NCBI GenBank assembly: GCA_004352715.1
Contig: SCFE01000100.1
Span: 992,231 to 1,056,230 of the forward strand
Length of the DNA: 64,000 nt
Source of the DNA: Hofstenia miamia
Lineage: Eukaryota; Xenacoelomorpha; Acoela
Direction: 5' to 3'
A model generated the notes under the pieces. It had not been told where the DNA came from. It ran no database searches and was given only the letters and a program-made list of their open reading frames with translations. Of this stretch, positions 54,767 through 64,000 are shown piece by piece. Position numbers and translations under genes: made by a program. Within the stretch, counting starts at the first letter, position 1, and each line of letters begins with the position of its first letter.

Positions 54767-57700
54767 ATGGGCAAGATTAAAGGTGGCACCGTTGTTGACA
54801 TTCTCGGAGATGAAATGACGAGAATCATATGGGAGCAGATCAAAAATGATCTCATCCTTCCATTCGTCGATTTGGATCTTCAGACTTACGATCTAGGTTT
54901 GTACTGCCTATATTATATCATTGTTTTGTAATTATTGTATAAAAATTTTCCACCTCATGATTCTTAAGAAATCAGATTTTGAGCTTTCAATGATTGCGAT
55001 ATATGTTGTTTACATGTATACGCAATATTTCAATTTAAGATATGAAGTTATTGGGCAACCAACATAAATGGCTTTTTATTAAAACAAGCCCATCCGCAAA
55101 TGCAAGTAACATACAAATTTCACTATTTTTTACAGAAAACTAATACTGAGTCGTAAAATTTCTTAAATTAATCATTGTCTCTGACTATAAACCTCCTCCT
55201 TATAATATGCTATCTTCCTTCGGAATTGAGAACAGTGAATTTAGGTTTTTCACAAAAGTGTTTTTCGGTCGGCCCTAACTGCTAAGCTTTTCTCAAGTGA
55301 TGTCTTATGTTATTTTCTATTTGTATTTCCATTAGTTCAAGGAAACTAACATTCATCAAGTTTAAATTGTTTGTACATCTAATTCTTTTTATAACAACTA
55401 ACGAATTGGTCCATTATTTTGCATTCAATCATAATGCAATTAGGTCGAAACCAAATTTCTTTGTTTTAATAAATGTTTATTGTGAATTAAATTATTGATT
55501 GTTGTAATTCTTGTCTTCTAGGCATGGAATCTCGTGATGCAACCAATGATGAGATCACCATTCAGTGTGCTGAAGCCATTAAAAAATGTCATGTAGGAAT
55601 TAAGTGTGCCACAATTACTCCGGACGAGGCACGCGTGAAAGAGTTCAATTTGAAAAAGATGTGGCGTAGTCCAAACGGTACAATTCGTAACATTTTGGGC
55701 GGTACCGTGTTTCGTGAACCTATAATTTGCAACAATGTTCCGCGACTGGTACCATCGTGGACCAAACCAATTGTCATCGGAAGACATGCTCATGGTGATC
55801 AATATAAAGCCACTGATGTGGTGATACCCTCTGCGGGTAAACTGCAAATGATATTTACGCCAAATGATGGAAGCGAAACGAAAACTTGGGATGTAATGCA
55901 GTACAAAGAAGGTGGTGGCGTTGCCATGTCAATGTATAACACTGAACCATCGATCAGAGATTTTGCTCATTCATCATTTAAATACGCTCTCAATCGGAAA
56001 ATGCCTTTATATCTTAGCACAAAAAACACCATTCTAAAAGCCTATGATGGACGATTTAAGGTACTTTCCCTGCATGTTATTTGAATAAGTTTAAGCTATT
56101 GCCCAAGCAGCATAATATAATTCGCGATTTATGAAATTATATTGGCTTTATGTTGCCATTCACGTCTGCGGAAGAAACAGATTTATTTGAAACTTCCATA
56201 CGTGAAAGTTATTGTAAAATTATTTTAGAAACTACAGATCGTAGGATAGCGATCATTTACATGCATACTAAGCATTTTCAGGAAATAACATGCAGTTCAT
56301 TTGGAAAACTGAAGGAAAATGACACTCAGATCTAGTTACAACCTTTGTCTATCGCTACTTAGCAGATTCTCAATTGTTTATCTACCATGTTTATTTTTGC
56401 TTTGTAGAAATAGGACTAATTACACGTATTAACAGCCCCATCTTAAATTTAGTTTATCTAGTGTGCATTTTGATATTTTTATTGGCTATGCACTTCAACC
56501 TATTAATATCTTAAAATTCGGTTTGCCCTCTGTAAACAAGTCCTTGCGTTGTAATCAATAGCATTGCAATTTATTTACGATGCACTTATGTACTTATCGT
56601 ATCATCAGTGCAGTTGCACCCACTATTGATTTTGTTTTATTGTACAACATACTATTGTTTCAAATAATTAGAAGTGATTTATATTAAATACCACTTAATA
56701 TCTCAACTTTTAAATGACATTTACTGGTTTTGGACTTCTCAACTATTATGAAAATATTTAAAAAACATTATCCTCTTTACTTCAATTTTTGATTCTTTAG
56801 GACATATTTGCAGAAATTTATCCACAATATGAAACACAATTTAAAGACCTTGGTATTTGGTACGAACACAGACTTATTGATGACATGGTGGCCTACGCTT
56901 TGAAGAGCGATGGGGGATTTGTTTGGGCATGTAAGAACTACGATGGTGATGTTCAGTCAGATTCTGTGGCTCAAGGATACGGATCGCTTGGTAATTCTTT
57001 TTATCTAGTATATAGTACATATTAGCAACGCCATTAGTTAATATTTTTTAAATTTTGTTATTAACACTAAATATACTCTACAGTGCATCCTCGATTATCC
57101 GTTTTTTGAAAATCCGGCTACCAAACTAAGTTTTTAGTTTGTTCTTCTATTTATTTTTACTATCAAGACTGCTGCGGGGACTGTAAGTTCAGTCTCATAT
57201 ATTAATATTGTAATGAAAGTGTATGCATCACATTTTACAGTCAGATCTTCTATTTGCGTTGGCAGCTTATTTGCTATTAGTGGGTGGGAATTTTACTGCG
57301 TCTATTTGTTCGTATATTATTTATAATGCAAAATTTTTATTAGTGTTGGACTGACTCATTGCTGTGATGAGATCGAATTTGGGTCACCTTTTTTGAAAAA
57401 CTATTAGATTTTCGCATTGTCAAATTCAAAAGGTTCAATTTGTTTAGAATTAATATATTGTTGATTCCAATTTATGCAATTTTTGACAATTAATAGAAGA
57501 ATAGCATAATATCAATAAGCTGAAGCTAGGTTTACCATGGGGTTCGTTGAATCTCACCTTATGTCTGTAGTATTGCAGTAGTATTGCTCAATGAAATATA
57601 TTGCAGTTAAGCGCGTTTAAAACAACCTATTTTCGCGCTTGTATTGGCATATTACTTTTATCTTACAAACTTTTTTGTCACGAAGTGATATTATAACCAC

Positions 57701-59209
57701 CAAAAAATTGTACTACTCGTAGCAATGATAGATTCTATAGTAATAACAGATTGACTAGTATTCCATTCCAAATTATATTTTTCGCAATTCCGCCTAATAA
57801 ACAGTCTTCACTTTAACCTTAAACAGCCTAGCGTTAAAGGACAAACCGTTTTCCGTTTTTCCACACTTGCAAAGAAATTTCTCCAAGCCTATTTCCAAAT
57901 TTGAAAATCTTGGGGGCATGGGTAGGTCTATTGGGGAACATAAATTAATGCAATGTTGAAAATTTCTATTAAATCTTATTGCTGTGGCCGAGTGTTTTCT
58001 TAGAAATTTTCGAATTTTTGAAAAAGATTTTTAAATTCTCACCATGCTTAGTGTTAATGTATTTAGAAGTTTTTGAGCACCTGGAGGCAGCAAAGAACTT
58101 TGACTGTTTCTTGATATGTGCAAAGATATTCCAAATCCATTGAGGCGTGCCGTGCGCAGTCAGANAGCGAAAAAAAAAGAGGATACTCTCCTCTATCATG
58201 TGGTGCTTTCAGATTGAGCACACCATTAATAGTTTTTGGTCTATAAGCCTTTAAAAGTTTTTTATAGAATCATTTTTTTTTAAAAATACCCAGGCTGTTT
58301 AAGGTTAATATGATTCTCGAATCAATGACATTCAATTGTTGTTAATTACGCTGCATTTAAGAATTGGGATGTGTCAGTATCACGATTTCGGAATAAGCTT
58401 AGAGAAAATTGTTTGAAATTGAAGGCACACCAGTTTTTGCCTTTAAAAGAGGCACGAGCGGCTTAAGGTTAAACATAGTAAATGCACTATCGCATATTTT
58501 AATAAAACACTTTTATTCAGTATGCCTTGAAAATATTCTTTCTTAATTCTATCAATTTGCAAAATATAAGCAGCATGTTCTCTTGGTTTGAAAATATTTT
58601 ACGTTTTTAATGCAAAACCCCTGAATTGTACAATCATTTGTATATAGAGACAGCTTGCGATAATCTTACAATAGTCTCCTTGTATTGGCAAGGGTTAGGA
58701 CTTAATGTACCCTCTCCTCAATAACTTATTTCAGTTGCGTTAAAACACAGTTGTGTATCCAAAGTATCATCTAATTGTGAAACAACGTAATTTAGTGTTT
58801 AGCCTACATTTCAAAAAAATAATTTTGAAGACTCGAATATTTAGGCATGATGACGTCTGTTTTGGTTTGTCCCGATGGAAAAACTGTGGAAGCTGAGGCT
58901 GCGCATGGGACAGTCACCCGTCACTATCGTGCTCATCAGCGTGGTGAAGAGACATCTACTAACAGCGTCGCTTCTATATTTGCTTGGACTCGTGGTCTTC
59001 TTCACCGAGCGGCTCTTGACGACAACAAAGAATTGGAAAAATTTGCACGTGCTTTAGAATCTGCATGCGTTTCTACAATAGAATCAGGGAGAATGACGAA
59101 AGATTTGGTGGCGTGCCAAAAGGGATTAGCCAATGTAGTTCGTTCAGATTATTTGAACACATTTGAGTTCATTAGCGCCATTGCTGATGAATTAAAAAAG
59201 AATCTGTAG
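54767..59209 (+). CDS. IDH1: Cytosolic NADP-dependent isocitrate dehydrogenase, 4 coding exons
   Basis: Converts isocitrate to 2-oxoglutarate and CO2 while reducing NADP+, supplying cytosolic NADPH; acts as a homodimer. Coding exons: 54767-54896, 55522-56060, 56801-56990, 58845-59209. All introns are GT-AG and phases match, giving 1,224 nt, 407 residues (human IDH1 has 414). Visible hallmarks: [13 protein letters not shown] (residues 14-26), the substrate loop [13 protein letters not shown] (93-105), [11 protein letters not shown] with catalytic-site Arg131 (equivalent to human Arg132), [13 protein letters not shown], the metal-binding [19 protein letters not shown], and the NADP-site [16 protein letters not shown]. 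It starts with MGKIKGG and has no mitochondrial presequence, so it is the cytosolic form. It ends ELKKNL and lacks the peroxisomal SKL/AKL tail of the vertebrate enzyme. Intron 3 holds a TTAA-flanked MITE. No frameshift or stop is seen; it should be functional. Assignment is secure. Confidence 0.97.
57813..58308. mobile_element. MITE with 17-bp inverted ends and TTAA, in IDH1 intron 3
   Basis: TTAACCTTAAACAGCCT (57813-57829) is perfectly inverted at 58292-58308. TTAA at both outer edges suggests a non-autonomous piggyBac-type element of about 490 bp. Its terminal sequence differs from the 37380-43188 element, so another transposase would mobilise it. A single N lies at 58165. The inner sequence has no coding capacity. 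Confidence 0.8.
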
Positions 59210-59355
59210 CTTTTTACATTAGGTCTCTATCATTATATTTTTAGGGTTCTCCAAAGTCATTCAGAGTATTTATAGCGTTTTTGAAATTATCATTTTAGGG
59301 AATTTAAAGTTATTACTTGTTCATTTTTCCTATAAAGCACGTTGAAATTTTAAAA

Positions 59356-59361
59356 ATAAAG
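59356..59361 (+). promoter_or_regulatory. Probable IDH1 polyadenylation signal
   Basis: AATAAA about 147 bases after the IDH1 stop codon, the first such hexamer downstream. Confidence 0.6.
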
Positions 59362-59379
59362 TAAACTTCATATGCATGT

Positions 59380-60880
59380 AGCCTTTGAAAAGCACATATT
59401 TTTTGAAAATAAGTTGTATAAATCGCATTTTTGAATATGATGATAAAATTCTGTACTATTAGATCCTGTGTATATAATTAGTTGATCAACCTCCAAAAAA
59501 TTTTTAATTCAAATTTAAGATCAGGGAGATCTGTAGGGCGCCATGAGGGATGCCTATAATTCGGCCCATAGGTTTCATTGGTATTTTTGTGGGGTAAGTA
59601 CTGTAACTTTAAATCAAGAGTGTTTTATTCCTTTCCAAACTCAAAGGACGACGCCATGTTTATTCATTATTAGTGACAACCACTTCAAAAGTCAGAGCAT
59701 ACTATTCCTATTATTACTACTTCTCCATCTCAGAAATACTTCCTCTGCATCAAACTCTATTAGTAAAAGACTAACTTGTCAAAAATTCTTTTTTCAAAAT
59801 TCTGTTTTTCTAAATGAACAATCAGATTGGTAGTTTAACTGAATAAATAGCAAGGTGGGTGGAAATAATTTTGAGAGACACTAGTACTTAAATTGCTGTC
59901 ACCTTCGTAATTCGTCCAAAGACAGTGATATTGAATAACATTTTGTTGCAATTATTTTATTTGCTATTAGAAAAATTATTTCTCTAAATTATATATATAT
60001 ATATTATATATATATATATATGAAATTTCATAAATTTGGCGAATGGGAAGACAAAATAGTATAAATATGTACACATTATTTTTTTGTGGGTGAGGTGCAG
60101 GCCAAAATTCTGCCCAATTGACAAGTCTGTTAAAAACATGGAAAAATAAAATTTAGGGAAAAAACAATGGATTCAAAATAGAATACCAAGTAGTTTAGAT
60201 AAACAACTAAAAATAGCTATACAAGAGAAAATTTTAGAATGAAATAAACAATATATAAAGCATAATCATATCTTAAATTTAAAATCGCCTACTTATTTTA
60301 AATATTTGTCGAATGTTGTATAGAAAATCATATGCGCCTGTGGTGAAACTTTTGTATTGTTAACTTCAAGACAATTTCTGAACATAGAACACCTACCGAA
60401 ATATCAAAATATTAAAGATCTGTGTTATGATAATCTACTTACAATCTTAAGCAAAACTCAGCGGCAGTTTTCATTGGAAAGAGCTAAATTTTATTAAGTA
60501 TCATTTTGTTTAAAAGCTAATGCATTATAATTCTGCATCCACACATTTGTATGACTAGCCCTATTATTTTTATTATCTAGATAGCAGTGAATGCATTGGG
60601 TTTATCATCAACTTCAAAGAATCTGTGAATTTCTTATCTAGATTTGGTCATTTGCTCATCCTATGGATTAATCATCAATACAATCCTTCAATACAATAGG
60701 ATTTTTTAAATTAGTATAGGGTAGTAGTCAAAATATTACTTTTAACCAAATCTAATCGAAATAGATAGATAGATATATAGATGGATAAATAAATAGGTAT
60801 TTATTATGTTCTAAATCATGAACAAATAGAATAAAATTTGCAAATAGGATTAAAAAATAGAAGCACGATATCTTCATCGC
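59380..60880. other. Spacer with TA microsatellite and faint coding relics
   Basis: A TA tract lies at 59989-60021. On the plus strand near 60280-60400 a broken frame reads YLSNVV then KIICACGETF and RQFLNIEHL. This distantly recalls the CxCG...T.R...EH order of a GIY-YIG endonuclease from a Penelope-like element, but the YIG core is not preserved. A short tetranucleotide-like ATAG run is at 60760-60785. Confidence 0.3.
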
Positions 60881-60881
60881 G

Positions 60882-61238
60882 CTACAATTGAGTTATTGTA
60901 AAATTTCTTTGCAATATAGTGAAAAATACGTCTGCCATCGGTTCGTCAGAGCAAATGGGAGCCGAAATAATTTGTTTATTTCTTACAGTTAAATTTGTGT
61001 TAATGATTTCCAAGTAAGGATATAGAGGATGGCTGGGCAGAGTTCGAATCTTGACATACTGCTCCTGACTCGATTCGCCAATAATTTGATTTGCACGTCT
61101 TGATATTACGTTCAATTTAGAAATATTTGATCCAGATATAGCAAAAATAGGATAAATTAATCTACTTTTACTGTGCGATTCATATACCTTAATGACATCT
61201 TTCCTAAGTGCTTGAAGAATAATAGGGTTGTTTCCCAT
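60882..61238 (-). pseudogene. LINE post-RT fragment on the minus strand
   Basis: An open frame of 118 codons: LIYPIFAISGSNISKLNVIS, RRANQIIGESSQEQYVKIRT, LPSHPLYPYLEIINT. The pattern of P-I-F, S-K-L--I-RRA-R-I and LP--P------ is that of the region downstream of the RT palm in LINE proteins. RT motifs are absent, so it is 5'-truncated. It lies head to head with the start of LINE A copy 3. The family is not certain. Confidence 0.5.
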
Positions 61239-61289
61239 TTGATATTATAAATGGTGGGAAGGATTGAAGTAAGTTAATTTTTAATTTGC

Positions 61290-62270
61290 TTGAATTATAT
61301 TTTTATCATTTACAATATGTTAGACCAGTATTCTCATATTGTTCAAACAAGTGATAAGCTACAGGAGCTTTTGAACTCTTATGGTGATTTAGAGCACCTG
61401 GTAAATGGATTCAACATATCTAATAATCTCAAGCTCGATTGTGCAAATTTAGTTTGCAAAATTATGTCAAAATTTATAGAATGTTTAAAGGTAAAGGGTC
61501 TCTCAAAAAAGCAAATTGAGAAATTTTCTCCAAAACATACATCCAGTAAGAAATGGTAAAACAAGGACATTTTAAATCATTCAAAATTCCAACCTAAAAT
61601 ACTGGTTTCATGCAAATTCCTCAACAATAAAGATGGTTCCCTAAACAAAAATGAGTGTAGAAAGTTGGTTTCAAATGTCGAAAAATCTATCAAAAATTTA
61701 GGTGAGACTGCACCCGCTATTGAAAATTTAATAATTGACAAAAATAATGACATTGTTTTGATTTGTAAGTCAAGTGAAGAGAAAAAGACGGCAGAAGCGG
61801 CATTAGGAAAGATTAAAAATATCAATCTGAGAACCTCAACAAAATTTTTACCAAAACTTATTATTACAAATATTCCCATATATGAAGCATTGACAGATTT
61901 TAATACATTTAAAAGTAATTTATTGATTGATAATAAAGAAATATTAAAGGATGTTAATGAAAATGACATATCAATATTATTTTCTAAAAAAACTATATGA
62001 AGAATTCTAATGAAGTTATTATAAAGGTTACACATAAAATACGTTTACTACTTCTCAATAAAATGCTAAAATTGGGACTCAATATACTGAACATTAGAGA
62101 TCATCATTATGTCAAGATGTGTTGTAACTGTGGTAAGTATGGACACTTATCAAAAATTTGTCCCATCAAAAATGACAAGAATAAACATAATTGTATAAAT
62201 TGTGTTAATTCTAAACAATTTCATTTGTAATCATCTAATCACAAGGCATTTAGTAGAAAATGCCCAATAT
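61290..62270 (+). pseudogene. LINE A copy 3, ORF1-like zinc-knuckle protein
   Basis: Three consecutive frames carry one protein. 61290-61559: SHIVQTSDKLQELLNSYGDL, then LSKKQIEKFSP; helical N-terminus. 61665-62000: ENLIIDKNNDIVLICKSSEE, an RRM-like segment, then FLPKLIITNIPIYEALTDF. 61997-62230: NEVIIKVTHKIR, RDHHYVKMCCNCGKYGHLSKIC (CX2CX4HX4C knuckle) and a further Cys pair; PIYIEQL follows past a stop at 62230. It aligns with 13002-13499 from LPKL onward and shows what the missing N-terminal half of that copy looked like. The family role is binding element RNA. Small frameshifts at about 61560-61665, 61995 and 62230 break it. Confidence 0.75.
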
Positions 62271-62399
62271 ACATTGAACAACTAAATATTAGGATTAGAA
62301 AAACTCAAAATGATCAAAAAAAAATTTTTAATTTCACTGAATTTAATGAATATATAAAGCAATATGAAAACCAGGTCAAATTTCTTAATATTAATTTCC

Positions 62400-63235
62400 A
62401 AAGCTTAAGAAATAAAGTTTGAAGAATACATTTTAAATATGGATAGAAACACAATTTGCGAAATAACGGAAACATGGTTAAAGATACTGATAATGACAAC
62501 ATCTATAAGAGAAATTGGTTTAAGATATTTCGCAAAGACAGAGATCTTACAAATTCTAAAAAGACTAGAGGAGGTGGCATATTATTTATCATAGCTAAAC
62601 ATTTTCATCCACAAATACGTCAAGATATAAATGTTCAAAATAGCCTATTTGAAAGTTTATGGATGGAAATTTTAATATCGAATGTAAAGCATTTAATTAA
62701 TTTAAGTTATTGCAATAATCGAAAAAATTTTAATGAATTTTCTGTTATACTATCTTCTGAATTATTACAAGCAATGATTGAAAATAAGGTAATAATTCTT
62801 ATGGGCGTTTATAACCAGAATTATCTAAATAAGTATGATAATGCAAATATTCATGATTTTATCGACATTTTCGGACTGGAAGTACTCAATAAAACAATTA
62901 AGATTCATATTAATGGAAAAAGCTCATCTTTGATTGACTATTTAATTACAGACATTTCGAACTATAATAGTTTCATTACAACAGTAACAGATTTTTTCAT
63001 TTCCGATCATCAAATTATATGTGCAATATATGTTAAAATGAAATTCAAAAAAGAGAAAAAATGTGTATGTTATAATGATTGTAAAAAATTTAACAAAGAA
63101 AAATTATTCTGGGACTTACTAAATCTAAATTGTCCTAACTATTATAACTCAATGTCCATTAATGAGAAACTAAGCTTTATCAATAATAACTTGGATCAAT
63201 TATATAATAAACATTGTTCAGTTGCATTTCGGTAA
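62400..63235 (+). pseudogene. LINE A copy 3, APE-type endonuclease, nearly intact
   Basis: EITETWLK (about 62458-62482, one frame off) gives the first block. The open frame 62456-63235 then carries FKIFRKDRDLTNSKKTRGGG, ILFIIAK, LINLSYCNNRKNFNEF, VIILMGVYNQNYL, SSSLIDYLITDIS and ISDHQIICAIYV. The last block (SDH) is intact, but the GDxN block reads GVYN, so a catalytic Asp is missing; the 14-kb copy reads GNYN at the same place. The enzyme would nick target DNA for priming. A one-base shift separates the first block from the rest. The RT frame follows directly. Confidence 0.82.
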
Positions 63236-63239
63236 ATCA

Positions 63240-64000
63240 AAAGAGAATTCCTAGTTGGAAAATATGGATTTCAAAAAAGTCTAAGAAACATAGAAATTTG
63301 TGTAAAGACAAAAGTTATAAAAATATGAAGAAATATAAAATCTACAGAAATATTGCATCGAATAGTTGTAAACAAGATCTAAGTTCATTTTTGAGATCTT
63401 CTTTTGAAAAAATGTTCTCAAAAGTGGAAGTACGTTAATAATTTTTTGAAACCACATTCAAATATTGCACCTGAATACCTATTAGATAAGAAAGAGAATC
63501 ATGTGTACAATAAATTGGAAATATCAAATTTATTTAATGAAGATTTCATAAAATTCTGAAAATTTAGTGGTCAACAATATAATATCACGAACAAATTTGA
63601 GAAACATAAAAATTTAAAGTTCAATGCAAGTTCATTTGCTTTTAGATATGTTTCCTTGCATGAATTTCTAGGTGCTTCAAAATGTTTAAATATTAGAAAA
63701 TCTATATCCTATATGGTTTTTAAAAGAATCGCTAAGTGTTATACCAATACCTTTGTGTTTCTTATTTAATGAATGCATTAAATTCAACAAATATCCTGAT
63801 GAACTAAAGGTTGCAAAAGTTATTCCAATCTATAAAAAGGTATAAGCAATATTTCCTCAAACTACAGACCTATATCAATATTAACTAGAATTAATAAGAA
63901 TTTCAAAAAAAAATTCACACGATCAGATTAGCTGTTATTTTAAAAAATACAACTTGTCTAATCAAAATCAATTTGGATTTAGAAAACACTCTTCTACTAT
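63240..64000 (+). pseudogene. LINE A copy 3, reverse transcriptase, N-terminal part
   Basis: Broken frames read NQKRIPSWKIWISKKSKKHR, then YVNNFLKPHSNIAPEYLLDK, YVSLHEFLGASKCLN, YPIWFLKES-like, KVAKVIPIYKK, NYRPISILTRINK and finally QFGFRKHSST at the window end. These match RT blocks of copy 1 (14590-15215 and 16525 onward). At least five stops or shifts make it inactive. The catalytic palm lies beyond the window. Confidence 0.75.

Larger units (their letters stand above)
61290..64000 (+). mobile_element. LINE family A copy 3, running off the window
   Basis: The least decayed family A copy. ORF1-like frames span 61290-62230, endonuclease 62456-63235, and the RT N-part runs from about 63240 to the window end, where QFGFRKHSST marks the block just before palm motif A. 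Several single-base frameshifts remain. It supplies the 5' part missing from copy 1. Confidence 0.85.

Noticed and set aside
1-64000. CRISPR array, bacterial operon or phage genes
   Set aside because: No spaced direct repeats, ribosome binding sites or compact gene order. Spliced genes and retroelements show eukaryotic nuclear DNA.
1-64000. tRNA or rRNA genes
   Set aside because: I found no sequence with tRNA B-box/cloverleaf features or rRNA conserved blocks by eye; a tRNAscan run would be decisive.

Overview
This window is AT-rich nuclear DNA of an invertebrate metazoan. The evidence is a conserved animal-type gene split by spliceosomal introns, a class A GPCR split by introns, the standard genetic code, and a dense load of animal-type transposons (Penelope-like, APE-type LINEs, Tc1/mariner, piggyBac, hAT, LTR elements). 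I cannot assign a phylum. The assembly is imperfect: there is a 1,000-base N gap (40100-41099) and single Ns at 138, 926, 5323, 20630 and 58165, several of them flanked by direct duplications that look like unmerged joins.

Layout. 1-1385: tandem 3' ends of a Penelope-like retroelement with a GIY-YIG endonuclease and hammerhead-like ribozyme motifs. 2765-6688 (minus): a class A GPCR in three recognisable exons, with a deleted Tc1 element in an intron. 8090-9000: LINE family B fragment. 12960-17735: LINE family A copy 1, broken by an opposite-strand LINE (family C, about 15215-16520). 17640-36678: a block almost free of CpG that holds LINE A copy 2, two solo LTRs with 4-bp target duplications, a minus-strand gag/protease/SGNH-hydrolase-like set and a decayed CGGBP1/hAT-like gene. 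37380-43188: a piggyBac-type unit bounded by TTAA and inverted ends, carrying exons of a piggyBac transposase and an open 470-codon hAT/BED transposase reading frame. 44176-46640: LINE B 3' ends tail to tail, LINE B endonuclease, and a second piggyBac relic. 48280-48760: LINE RT tail. 50351-51900: a decaying cysteine-rich RING/C2H2 gene. 53300-54200: hAT C-terminal relic. 54767-59209: the one clearly intact cellular gene, cytosolic NADP-dependent isocitrate dehydrogenase in four coding exons, with a TTAA-flanked MITE in its third intron. 60880-64000: LINE relics and LINE A copy 3, which runs off the window.

The only cellular function I can state firmly is isocitrate dehydrogenase. Nearly everything else is mobile DNA in different states of decay. 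The two most unusual signals are the 19-kb CpG void, with a sharp right edge, and the piggyBac unit in which a palindrome recurs at the element end, inside the transposase gene and over the stop codon of the enclosed hAT reading frame.
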